Assembly (NCBI GenBank): GCA_031425095.1
Contig: JANPIS010000271.1
Coordinates: 1-26,784, forward strand
Length of the DNA stretch: 26,784 bases
Source of the DNA: JANNXQ01 sp031425095
GTDB taxonomy: Bacteria; Verrucomicrobiota; Verrucomicrobiia; Chthoniobacterales; Chthoniobacteraceae
Direction: 5' to 3'
Of the stretch, positions 1 to 6,950 are shown in pieces. The notes beneath the pieces were generated by a model. The model saw only the letters and a program-made list of their open reading frames with translations, searched no databases and was not told the origin of the DNA. Positions within the stretch are counted from its first letter, which is position 1, and every line of letters begins with the position of its first letter. The position numbers and the translations under genes were made by a program.

Positions 1-122
1 CCGCGTCGGAAAAGATCGCTGGTCTGCAAACCCGCCTGCCCGCGCCCGTCGATCCGCAACTCGCGCACTACCTCCAGCGATGCAGCTACGATAAGGCTTT
101 GGCCTTCGTCGAGGCACTGTGA
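1..122 (+). CDS. C-terminal fragment of an unidentified protein
   Basis: An open frame runs from the window edge (first full codon at base 3) to a TGA at 120-122 and encodes about 39 residues ending in SYDKALAFVEAL. It has no stop, and its hydrophilic, helix-prone composition looks like a genuine protein tail. I do not recognise the family. The following 182 bases hold no convincing gene. They contain a short CGCGC-TTT-GCGCG hairpin around 138 without a T-run, so termination there is doubtful. The neighbour downstream is a secreted foldase. Confidence 0.5.
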   Translation, partial: ASEKIAGLQTRLPAPVDPQLAHYLQRCSYDKALAFVEAL

Positions 123-304
123 GTGGCGAAATGATTGCGCGCTTTGCGCGATCACGGACGCGGCAGTTGCCCGCCCGAACGGCTGCTGTGAGACGGGAAA
201 ATCAGCCCGCATGCGGACTCCGCCAACGACCAAGTCCGCTCGCTTGACTTCGATTTCGTCGCTCCTACCGTTGGCGCCGCTCGATTCCGCTCTTTCATCT
301 TCTC

Positions 305-1267
305 ATGTACCGCACCGCCGCCCGCCTGCTCGCATCCCTCTCCGCAGCTGCCGTCCTCTCAACCCCGGCGATCGCCCAGGAGGTGCTCGACGGAATCGCC
401 GCCGTGGTAAATCAGGATGTCATCACCTTCTCCGACGTCCGCCAGCTCGTCGGCCCGAAAGAGAAGCAGATCCGCGCAGAGTACAAGGGCACGGAACTGG
501 TGGAAAAAGTGAAGGAGGTGCGGCTCCAGGCGATCAATGACCTCATTGATCGCCAGCTCATCCTGCAGGAGTTTAAGACCAACAAATTCCAGCTCCCGGA
601 ATTCGTGATCGACGAACGCGTGCAGACGATTGTCCGGGAAGAGTTCGGCGGCGATCGCTCAGCCTTTCTGCGCACGCTTGCAGCGCAGGATTACACGCTG
701 GAGAAATTCAAGGATCAGCAGCGCGACGTGGTCATCGTGCAGGAGATGCGCCGGATGTCGGTGAAGGGCGGAACTCCGGTGATCTCCGAAGAGAGAATCC
801 AGAAGGCGTATCGCGACCGGGCCGCCGAATATAGTACGGAAGATCAGATCAAGCTCCGGCTAATCGCGATCAAGCAATCGGGCGCGAGCACCTCACGGCG
901 GAAGATGATCGAAGAGATCCGCGAGAAGGTCGTCGAGGGCGCGGAGTTTGGCGATCTTGCGCGGATGTATTCGGAGGATCCGACGCAGGAAACCGGCGGT
1001 GACTGGGGCTGGATCAATCGCAAGCAACTCAACGATCGCCTGACCAAGATCGCGTTTGCGCTCAAGCCGGGCCAGGTCAGCGACGTGGTCGAACTGGCGG
1101 GCAGCTACTACCTCCTCTACGTGGAAGCGAAAAAGCCGGGCGTGACCAAACCACTCAAGGAAGTCCGGGAGGAATTGGAAAAAGGACTCCAACAGCAGGA
1201 GCGTCAAAAGGCCCAGCAGGAGTGGCTCGCAAAGCTGCGGAAGAAGGCGTTTGTGAAAGTCTTTTGA
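305..1267 (+). CDS. Secreted SurA/PpiC-type parvulin peptidyl-prolyl isomerase
   Basis: This is a 320-residue chaperone/foldase that probably helps fold envelope proteins in the periplasm by cis-trans isomerisation of proline bonds. Residues 1-25 form a signal peptide (Arg near the start, Ala/Leu-rich core, cleavage near AIAQ). Residues about 28-170 are a SurA-like N-terminal chaperone region beginning LDGIAAVVNQDVIT. Residues about 182-277 are one rotamase domain, with the typical stretches FGDLARMYSEDPT, GGDWGWI and LKPGQVSDVVE. E. coli SurA (428 residues) has two rotamase domains, so this is the single-domain form seen in many bacteria. The ATG at 305 precedes the signal peptide directly and has no Shine-Dalgarno. 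A weak promoter-like pair (TTGACT at 244, TACCGT at 266) lies upstream. The next gene begins 57 bases after the stop. Confidence 0.9.
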   Translation: MYRTAARLLASLSAAAVLSTPAIAQEVLDGIAAVVNQDVITFSDVRQLVGPKEKQIRAEYKGTELVEKVKEVRLQAINDLIDRQLILQEFKTNKFQLPEFVIDERVQTIVREEFGGDRSAFLRTLAAQDYTLEKFKDQQRDVVIVQEMRRMSVKGGTPVISEERIQKAYRDRAAEYSTEDQIKLRLIAIKQSGASTSRRKMIEEIREKVVEGAEFGDLARMYSEDPTQETGGDWGWINRKQLNDRLTKIAFALKPGQVSDVVELAGSYYLLYVEAKKPGVTKPLKEVREELEKGLQQQERQKAQQEWLAKLRKKAFVKVF

Positions 1268-1324
1268 AGAAGGTTTGCGCGATGAGGATTGAGTGTCGAG
1301 TCCCGCGCCCCGTAGCAACCGCGC

Positions 1325-2176
1325 GTGGACTCCAGCTTGACGCCACTCACTCCTAGACTCTCGACGCTGAACTTTCTCCGCACCTACGGGAAGGTCTTCG
1401 ACATCGGGCTGCAGAACACCTTCGTCTATCGGTGGAATTTTCTGCTCCGGATGGTCTTCGGGATCGTGCCGCTGGTCGGCACGGTGTTCTTGTGGAAAGC
1501 CGTCTTCGCAGGCAGCACCGGAAGCATCGAAGGCTACGACTACCAGGGGATGATCTTCTATTTCCTGATCACCGTCTTCATCGACAATCTGATCACGCCC
1601 ACGGAGGACGAGTGGCAAATCGCGGGAGAGATTCGCGAAGGACGGATGAGTTCGTATCTCACGAAGCCGCTGAACTATCTCGCGTATCGTTTCACACTCT
1701 ACGCGAGCTATCGACTGCTCTACATCGCGGTCGTTTTCCTGCCAATTTGTGCCCTCGCGTGGGTCTTCCGTGATGCGATCCGCTGGCCGGCCGAGGGAAT
1801 CACGTGGCTGGCGCTCGGTGTTTCCACGGTGATGGCGGCGGGCATCCAGTTTCTCATCGCCTACGCGCTGGCGATGATCGCCTTCTGGGTGCTCGAGGTC
1901 TCGACGATCATCTTCATCGTCTATTCTTTCGAGTATTTCCTGAGCGGCCACGTCTTTCCGCTGGATGTGATGCCGCATTGGCTGCAGGGCTTCGTGAAAT
2001 GGTCCCCTTTTACGTATGAACTCTTCTTTCCCGCGCAGATCGCCATGGAGCGCGTGCGGGGACGCGAGATGGTCGAAGGGCTCTTGATCCAAGCCGGATG
2101 GCTCGTGATCGCCTTCCTCGCCGCGCGCCTGCTCTGGTCGCGTGGCGTGCGGAAGTACCAGGCCTTTGGCGGATGA
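1325..2176 (+). CDS. ABC-2 type permease, DUF990/ABC2_membrane_6-like, first of a pair
   Basis: This 283-residue integral membrane protein has about six hydrophobic segments (roughly residues 40-58, 73-92, 128-147, 160-180, 182-200 and 255-272). It would be one half of the channel of an ABC exporter. Its size, the charged loop EIREGRMSSYLTKPLN between the second and third segments, and the SGHVFPLDVMP region fit the ABC-2 family 6 (formerly DUF990) permeases, which occur as two adjacent subunits. The start is taken at the GTG at 1325; a TTG at 1337 is an alternative, and neither has a Shine-Dalgarno. The stop overlaps the next start as ATGA, implying translational coupling. The ATP-binding subunit that normally accompanies such pairs is not in the window. 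The substrate is unknown. Confidence 0.85.
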   Translation: MDSSLTPLTPRLSTLNFLRTYGKVFDIGLQNTFVYRWNFLLRMVFGIVPLVGTVFLWKAVFAGSTGSIEGYDYQGMIFYFLITVFIDNLITPTEDEWQIAGEIREGRMSSYLTKPLNYLAYRFTLYASYRLLYIAVVFLPICALAWVFRDAIRWPAEGITWLALGVSTVMAAGIQFLIAYALAMIAFWVLEVSTIIFIVYSFEYFLSGHVFPLDVMPHWLQGFVKWSPFTYELFFPAQIAMERVRGREMVEGLLIQAGWLVIAFLAARLLWSRGVRKYQAFGG

Positions 2177-2967
2177 GACGCTACGCTGAGATCTACTGGC
2201 TGATGATCCGCAACTCGCTGATCCGCGAGATGAGCTTCAAGGCCAACTTCACGCTCTGGATGGTCGTGGAGTTTCTCTGGTTCGTCGGGCAGATCATTTT
2301 CTTCGAGGTGCTCTACGCACATGTGGACAGCATCGGCGGGTGGTCGAAGTGGGAGTGCGTGCTGCTCGTCGGCACGCACCAGATCACCGCGCAGCTCTTT
2401 CAGGCCTTCTTCTATGTGAACCTCGCCGAATTGCCGGACCTGATCCGCACCGGCCGGCTCGATCTCATGCTGCTGCTGCCGGTGGATGCGCAGTTCGCGG
2501 TGAGCACCCGGCGCTTCGGATTCGACAATGTCGTTAATGCTTTCGTCGGCGTGATCATCGTCGGCGTCTCGCTATTCCAACTCGGAGTATTGCCGCAGGC
2601 GCATCAGTTCGCGCTTTTCGCCGGCGCCATCGCGCTCGGCATCGTCATCCATTACGCCGTGCTCTTCTTCCTCTCGACGATCGCCTTCTGGATCATCCGT
2701 GCGCAGGGCCTGATCTACGGATACTACAATGTCTTCAACATCGCCCGCTACCCGGACACCGTCTTCCACGGCCTCTTCAAGGTGATCTTCAGCTTCCTGA
2801 TTCCGGTGATCATCGTAGCGAATGTGCCGGCGCGAACGCTCGCCCGAGCCTTCGAATCGCCGTGGGCTGGGCTCGCACAACTCCTCGCCGCAGCCATTTT
2901 CGTGGCCCTCGCCACCCGCGCCTTCTGGCAGTTTGCCCTCCGCCGCTACGCCAGTGCGAGTTCGTGA
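2173..2967 (+). CDS. ABC-2 type permease, DUF990/ABC2_membrane_6-like, second of a pair
   Basis: This 264-residue membrane protein is homologous in layout to its upstream neighbour and would form the heterodimeric exporter with it. It has about six hydrophobic segments. The loop LAELPDLIRTGRLDLMLLLP matches the corresponding loop of the first subunit in position and character. The stretch ARYPDTVFHGLFKVIFSFLIP is the kind of conserved YP...IP signature found in this permease family. I chose the ATG at 2173 because it overlaps the previous stop by four bases (ATGA). A longer frame opening at 2098 would run inside the first permease and adds a non-membrane arginine-rich stretch. About 100 bases separate its stop from the next gene. 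No ATPase follows. Confidence 0.85.
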   Translation: MRRYAEIYWLMIRNSLIREMSFKANFTLWMVVEFLWFVGQIIFFEVLYAHVDSIGGWSKWECVLLVGTHQITAQLFQAFFYVNLAELPDLIRTGRLDLMLLLPVDAQFAVSTRRFGFDNVVNAFVGVIIVGVSLFQLGVLPQAHQFALFAGAIALGIVIHYAVLFFLSTIAFWIIRAQGLIYGYYNVFNIARYPDTVFHGLFKVIFSFLIPVIIVANVPARTLARAFESPWAGLAQLLAAAIFVALATRAFWQFALRRYASASS

Positions 2968-3059
2968 GTTGCTTGTCGCACAGAGGGGAAAATAGCGGGA
3001 ATTCGCCCTTGCGTGCCCAGACCAAAGCCCGTAATTAACGCCCCTCATTTTTCCCGAAC

Positions 3060-3065
3060 GGAGAG
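3060..3065 (+). promoter_or_regulatory. Shine-Dalgarno GGAGAG supporting the GTG start at 3068
   Basis: GGAG lies four bases before the GTG at 3068. The in-frame ATG at 3095 is preceded only by pyrimidine-rich sequence (ending CCCCCTCT), so the GTG is the better start of the DksA-like gene. Confidence 0.5.
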
Positions 3066-3067
3066 TC

Positions 3068-3829
3068 GTGTCATCGAAATCTTCTTCCCCCTCTATGCCT
3101 AAGCCAAAACCTGCCAAATCCGCTCCGAAAGCGAAGAAAGCCGCACGCCCACGCGGCGCAAAGCCGCCGAAGGCCGTAAAGTCGGCGAAGGCAGCCAAGC
3201 CGGCGAAAGCCGCAAAACCGGTGAAGGCAGCGAACTCCGCCAAGCCAGCAAAGGCCGAAAAATCTCCCAAGGTAAACGGCGACAAAAAGCATGCGCCCGC
3301 CGGTGCCCGGCCTGCGAATGCAGTGAATGGTATGCCCGACAAAAAAGTGAAACTATCCCCATTCCAAATCAAACAAAAGGATCGGCTCCTGCAGCTCCGT
3401 GACTCCTTGCTCGATGCCATGGCTGGCGTCGCGAAGGACAATCTGCGCTCGCGTGCGGAAGGCAGCGAAGCCAGCGCCTTCGGGATGCACCAGGCGGACG
3501 CAGGCAGCGACGCCTATGACCGCGACTTTGCGCTCAGCCTGCTCTCGCAGGAGCAGGACGCCCTTTACGAGATCGAGGAAGCGCTGAAGCGCCTCGAACT
3601 CGGCACGTATGGCGTCTGCGAGATGAGCGGCAAGGCCATCGCCCAACCCCGGCTCGAGGCGCTGCCTTTCGCCCGCTACACCGTCGAATGCCAATCGCAG
3701 CTCGAGAAACAGAATCGAGTCAGCCGCACCCGCGTGCCCGTTACCTCACTCTTCGGCCTGACCGATGAAGAGGGCGGCGACGGCGACGACGAAGAGAGCA
3801 CCACCGAAACCAAGGAAGAAAAGGAGTAA
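3068..3829 (+). CDS. DksA/TraR-family protein with histone H1-like tail and incomplete zinc finger
   Basis: The 253 residues fall into three parts. Residues about 10-95 are a Lys/Ala/Pro-rich, strongly basic tail (repeated KAAKPAKA-type units) resembling histone H1. Residues about 97-215 are a DksA/TraR-like module: a coiled-coil helical pair with GSDAYDRDFALSLLSQEQ, then LGTYGVCEMSGKAIAQPRLEA and the final FARYTVECQ. Residues 230-253 are an acidic tail. DksA binds RNA polymerase through its secondary channel and works with ppGpp. The canonical C-x2-C-x17-C-x2-C finger is here C184-x2-S187-x17-T205-x2-C208, so two of four zinc ligands are lost. The gene precedes L33 and S18 with a 9-base gap, suggesting one operon tied to ribosome synthesis. 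A weak promoter-like TTGCGT/TAATTA pair (17-base spacer) lies at 3009-3037. The basic tail suggests DNA or RNA binding, which is inference. Confidence 0.8.
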   Translation: MSSKSSSPSMPKPKPAKSAPKAKKAARPRGAKPPKAVKSAKAAKPAKAAKPVKAANSAKPAKAEKSPKVNGDKKHAPAGARPANAVNGMPDKKVKLSPFQIKQKDRLLQLRDSLLDAMAGVAKDNLRSRAEGSEASAFGMHQADAGSDAYDRDFALSLLSQEQDALYEIEEALKRLELGTYGVCEMSGKAIAQPRLEALPFARYTVECQSQLEKQNRVSRTRVPVTSLFGLTDEEGGDGDDEESTTETKEEKE

Positions 3830-3838
3830 CCCAACATC

Positions 3839-4012
3839 ATGGCCCGCGATTTCATCATCCTCGAATGCACCGAGGCGAAAGCCCTCGGCAAACCCGTCTC
3901 ACGCTACATTTCCACGCGTAACAAGAAGAGCCCGAACACCCCAAACCGGCTCGAAAAAAAGAAATACAACCCGAATCTCAAGAAGCACACGCTGCATCGC
4001 GAGACGAAGTAA
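3839..4012 (+). CDS. rpmG: 50S ribosomal protein L33, cysteine-depleted form
   Basis: This is a 57-residue protein of the large ribosomal subunit. The L33 core is clear: YISTRNKKSPNTPNRLEKKKY followed by NPNLKKHTLHRETK, the normal C-terminus. Zinc-binding L33 has two C-x2-C pairs. Here only C10 remains (C10-T-E-A13), and the second pair position reads N44-x2-L47, so zinc binding is not expected. The sequence otherwise follows the zinc-type L33 more closely than the E. coli type, which suggests cysteine loss within that lineage. The start ATG at 3839 lies 12 bases after AAGGAG (3821-3826), which overlaps the end of the upstream gene. It is followed by rpsR after 12 bases. Confidence 0.95.
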   Translation: MARDFIILECTEAKALGKPVSRYISTRNKKSPNTPNRLEKKKYNPNLKKHTLHRETK

Positions 4013-4024
4013 ACTTTCACGATC

Positions 4025-4264
4025 ATGCAACCCAAGACTCCGCAACGCCGCACCAATTTCCGCAAAGCCAACCGCATCATGCCGCGGCGGCGCATCGACA
4101 TCGTGCTCGAGGCGATCGATTACAAAAACCCAGACATCTTGAAGAAGTTTGTCACCGAGAGCGGCAAGATCCTCGCCCGCCGCCTCACTGGCATGCCCGC
4201 GCATTTCCATCGCAAGATCAACCGCGAGATCAAGCGCGCCCGTCAGGCGTTGCTGATGCGGTAG
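4025..4264 (+). CDS. rpsR: 30S ribosomal protein S18, cysteine-free
   Basis: This 79-residue small-subunit protein binds the platform of the 30S together with S6. The diagnostic S18 stretch is IDYKNPDILKKFVTESGKIL followed by ARRLTGMPAHFHRKINREIKRARQALLM. The length is normal (about 75-90). The protein contains no cysteine; the N-terminus RTNFRKANRIMPRRRIDIV replaces the RRRKFCRF-type segment found in many S18 proteins. Its usual partners rpsF, ssb and rplI are absent. It instead ends an operon with the DksA-like gene and rpmG, and a strong terminator follows 28 bases downstream. Confidence 0.95.
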   Translation: MQPKTPQRRTNFRKANRIMPRRRIDIVLEAIDYKNPDILKKFVTESGKILARRLTGMPAHFHRKINREIKRARQALLMR

Positions 4265-4292
4265 TCCTCCGGGATTCGATCCGCTCTCTTTG

Positions 4293-4330
4293 GAAAGGCC
4301 GCACTGTTCTGGTGCGGCCTTTCTGTTTTT
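4293..4330 (+). terminator. Rho-independent terminator after rpsR
   Basis: A perfect 12-bp inverted repeat (GAAAGGCCGCAC at 4293-4304, GTGCGGCCTTTC at 4312-4323) with a 7-base loop is followed by TGTTTTT. It closes the DksA-like/rpmG/rpsR operon. Confidence 0.9.
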
Positions 4331-4416
4331 CGGGCGCCCAACGCGAGCAATCCAGCGTAAAATGGATACATTATTTGACAGCCCTCCCCTTCCCGCGAAA
4401 ACTCCGCGACTCCCGA

Positions 4417-5868
4417 ATGAAAAATTCTCGTCCGATCCTCCTCTCCACATTTGTGGTGCTCGCCACCGGTCTCTCCACACACGCCGCCGTTGATTTCGTG
4501 AAGGACGTGCAACCTATCCTCGAGACGAGTTGCGTGCGCTGTCACAACCCCAAGGGAACCGACTACGAAAACGGCGACACCGACGTCAATCTGGCCACGA
4601 AGGAAGCGGCGTTCGAAGTCACGTCCACGATCGTCGCGGGCAAGCCGGAGAAGAGCAAACTGTACACGACCACGGTGCTGGCGGATGATGCGAAGAAGCT
4701 GATGCCGCCGCGAAACAAGGTGACGAAAGCGCTCGAGCGGCTGGCCACGGCGGAGACGGAAGTGCTGAAAAACTGGATCGCCGAAGGCGCGAACTGGCCC
4801 GATGGTGTGGCGCTCGTCGCACGGAAAAAGGAAGGCGCGTCCGATGCCGGTGCAGAAGCGCAGATCGTCGAGGAGATTGCGGCGCGAATTTCTGAAACGT
4901 CGAAGGAAAAGACGGCCGAGGAAATGAAACCGTATTCGACCACGATCCCCGGCTCCGAGATCGCGTATGAGATGGTGCCGATTCCGGCGGGAACATTTAA
5001 GATCGGCAGTCCGGACGGTGAGGCTGGCCGCAAACCAGACGAGGGCCCGGTGCGGGAGATCGAGATCTCGCCTTTCTGGATGGGCAAGGTCGAGGTGACC
5101 TGGCCGGAGTTCCACCTGTTCATGTATCCCGACGAGGAGAAGAAAATCCGCGAGACGAAAAATCTTCCCGCCGCGCTCAACAAGCTCACCGACGCGGTCT
5201 CGCACCCGACGCAGCCCTACGTGGAGATGAGCTTCGGCATGGGCACCGATGGATTCCCGGCGATTTCGATGACCCAGCATGCTGCGCTGAAATACTGCCA
5301 GTGGCTGAGCGCGAAGACCGGTCAGTTCTACCGCCTCCCGACTGAGGCCGAGTGGGAATATGCCGCGCGGGCCGGCACCACGACGCCCTACTTCTGGGGC
5401 GATTCCACGGACCCAAAAGTCATTGGCGAATACGCATGGTGGGGCAAGAATGCGGACTTCAAGTATCAGAAGGTCGGCAAGAAAAAGCCGAACCCGTGGG
5501 GGCTCCACGACATGCTCGGGAACGTCAACGAATGGTGCCTTGATGGGTACGACGCAAAGGGCTACGCGAATCTGTCGGCAAAAGATCCGTGGATCAAAGC
5601 CACCAAGCCATATCCACACGTGGCTCGGGGTGGCTCCTGGGACGATGAAGATCCCGCCGCACTCCGGGCCGCCGCACGCAAGGCCTCGTCACCCGAGTGG
5701 AAGCGGCAGGACCCGCAGCTTCCGAAGAGCATCTGGTATCACACGGACGCGCAATTCCTCGGCTTCCGCGTCGTGCGGCCGCTGAAAGTTCCGACGGCTC
5801 AGGAGATGCAGGCTTACTGGAACAACGGCGTCGAGAAAGACGATCCTTCGCTGACCAAGGCGGAGTGA
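4417..5868 (+). CDS. Secreted planctomycete-type cytochrome c domain fused to FGE-like (SUMF1) domain
   Basis: This is a 483-residue exported protein. Residues 1-23 are a signal peptide. Residues about 25-130 form a PSCyt1-type cytochrome c domain with the heme motif C39-V-R-C42-H43 and a likely Met ligand in KLMPP (M96). Residues about 180-455 are an FGE-sulfatase/SUMF1-type domain: MVPIPAGTFKIGS, WMGKVEVTWPEF, YRLPTEAEWEYAARAG, GNVNEWCLDGYD, RGGSWDDEDP and LGFRVVRP. In genuine formylglycine-generating enzymes two cysteines sit just after RGGSW. Here that segment reads DDEDPAALRAAARKASSP with no cysteine, so sulfatase-activating oxidation is unlikely and a binding or structural role is more plausible. 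The start is the ATG at 4417. A GTG 105 bases further upstream in frame lies inside the rpsR terminator hairpin and is rejected. It stands alone after the terminator. Confidence 0.85.
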   Translation: MKNSRPILLSTFVVLATGLSTHAAVDFVKDVQPILETSCVRCHNPKGTDYENGDTDVNLATKEAAFEVTSTIVAGKPEKSKLYTTTVLADDAKKLMPPRNKVTKALERLATAETEVLKNWIAEGANWPDGVALVARKKEGASDAGAEAQIVEEIAARISETSKEKTAEEMKPYSTTIPGSEIAYEMVPIPAGTFKIGSPDGEAGRKPDEGPVREIEISPFWMGKVEVTWPEFHLFMYPDEEKKIRETKNLPAALNKLTDAVSHPTQPYVEMSFGMGTDGFPAISMTQHAALKYCQWLSAKTGQFYRLPTEAEWEYAARAGTTTPYFWGDSTDPKVIGEYAWWGKNADFKYQKVGKKKPNPWGLHDMLGNVNEWCLDGYDAKGYANLSAKDPWIKATKPYPHVARGGSWDDEDPAALRAAARKASSPEWKRQDPQLPKSIWYHTDAQFLGFRVVRPLKVPTAQEMQAYWNNGVEKDDPSLTKAE

Positions 5869-5890
5869 TCTCCGATTTCCGATCCGGATT

Positions 5891-5956
5891 TTTCAGATTG
5901 CAGATTGGATTCTGGCGTCGTCATCCAAGCTGAACTCTGAAATCTGCGATCTGAAA
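5891..5956. repeat. 16-bp inverted repeat spanning the 5' end of gluQ
   Basis: TTTCAGATTGCAGATT (5891-5906) and AATCTGCGATCTGAAA (5941-5956) are reverse complements with a single T/G wobble, separated by 34 bases. The right arm also contains a direct repetition of TCTGAAATCT (5937-5946 and 5950-5959). The block is AT-richer than its surroundings and looks like a dispersed intergenic repeat rather than coding sequence. No T-run follows either arm, so it is not an obvious terminator. Confidence 0.7.
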
Positions 5957-6805
5957 TCTTACCGGGGGCGGCTCGCTCCTTCACCCACCGGCTACCTCCA
6001 TCTAGGTCACGCTCGCACGTTCTGGACGGCACAGGAGCGTGCGCAGGCACGATGCGGCGTCCTGATCCTGCGAAACGAAGACCTTGATACAGCGCGCTGC
6101 CGGTCCGAGTTCGTCGAGGCGATGTTCGAGGATATGCGCTGGTTTGGCTTGCGCTGGTCCGAAGGTCCGGACGTTGGAGGACCGCACGCTCCGTACGACC
6201 AGAGCGCCCGGATGCCGCACTACCACGCGGCTTTTGAAGAACTGCACGCGCGCGGATACCTCTACCCTTGCACTTGCTCACGACAGGACGTCCTGCGCGC
6301 GCTCACCGCGCCCCATCAGGGCGACGACGAACCGATCTATCCAGGTACCTGCCGTCCGGCGATCGGGAGCACCAGGAGCGGGACCGCACGCCCGGGCGTG
6401 AACTGGCGGTTCCGTGTGCCTGATGGCGAGTCCGTCGAGTTTCTCGACGGACACTTCGGACTTCAACGCGCGGTAGCGGGCGCAGACTTCGGCGATTTTC
6501 TCATCTGGCGAAAGGACGACTTCCCCAGCTACCAGCTCGCCTGCGCGACGGACGACGCGGCGATGGGCGTCACAGAAGTGGTCCGCGGCGAAGATCTCAT
6601 CGCGAGCACATTTCGGCAGTTGCTGATCTTCCGCGCGCTCGAACTACCACCGCCCGCCTTTCTCCACTGCCCACTCGTCACTGACGCCCACGGTGCGCGC
6701 CTCGCCAAACGTTCCGATGCATTGAGCCTGCGCACCCTCCGCGCAGAGGGCCGCACGCCAGAGGAACTCCGCACCACGCCCGTCCTCTCCCTCCTCGCAC
6801 GGTAG
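5951..6805 (+). CDS. gluQ: Glutamyl-Q tRNA(Asp) synthetase; start codon unclear
   Basis: This GluRS paralogue attaches glutamate to the queuosine of tRNA-Asp. From a CTG at 5951 the frame gives 284 residues. It has the class I N-terminus YRGRLAPSPTGYLHLGH, with the HIGH-like HLGH at residues 17-20, then LRNEDLDTAR. The zinc site is C107-x-C109 with Y130 and C134, and the KMSKS-like loop is RLAKRS at 250-255. The length is near that of E. coli YadB (about 300), with no anticodon-binding domain, as expected for GluQ. No ATG, GTG or TTG occurs in this frame between the nearest upstream stop (5852-5854) and the HIGH motif. The first ATG (6122) falls after the HIGH motif and would give a dead protein. 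CTG 5951 is the position matching the usual N-terminus; ATT 5909 or CTG 5912 are alternatives. A weak 6-bp hairpin at 6832-6846 follows the gene. Confidence 0.8.
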   Translation: MKSYRGRLAPSPTGYLHLGHARTFWTAQERAQARCGVLILRNEDLDTARCRSEFVEAMFEDMRWFGLRWSEGPDVGGPHAPYDQSARMPHYHAAFEELHARGYLYPCTCSRQDVLRALTAPHQGDDEPIYPGTCRPAIGSTRSGTARPGVNWRFRVPDGESVEFLDGHFGLQRAVAGADFGDFLIWRKDDFPSYQLACATDDAAMGVTEVVRGEDLIASTFRQLLIFRALELPPPAFLHCPLVTDAHGARLAKRSDALSLRTLRAEGRTPEELRTTPVLSLLAR

Positions 6806-6950
6806 CCGCAGGCTCCTCCACAGCCGCGCTCGCAGCGGGGCGCTGCTGCCGGACAATATTCAGCTCATCATCCACGGCTGATCGTGCGGCCTGGCCCACG
6901 CATTCTTTCCCTTGGGTTTTGCGCCTCCGGGATTTAACTCCCTGCCGTCC

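Noticed and set aside
131..250. Short open frame starting ATGATTGCGCGC
   Set aside because: About 39 codons, Arg-rich, no ribosome-binding site and no recognisable feature; probably chance.
893..2092. 399-codon open frame on the - strand
   Set aside because: It is antisense to both the parvulin rotamase domain and the first permease, and is rich in His, Asp, Glu and Arg as expected of an antisense shadow.
3120..3270. Apparent tandem DNA repeat of about 12-18 bases
   Set aside because: This is the codon-level reflection of the Lys/Ala/Pro-rich protein tail; units vary freely at third positions, so it is not a CRISPR or a DNA-level repeat array.
4243..5619. 458-codon open frame on the - strand
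   Set aside because: It is antisense to the cytochrome/FGE-like gene and crosses the rpsR terminator; it shows no signal peptide or domain.
6832..6846. GCAGCG-GGG-CGCTGC hairpin after gluQ as a terminator
   Set aside because: The stem is short (6 bp) and no T-run follows, so it is too weak to list as a terminator.
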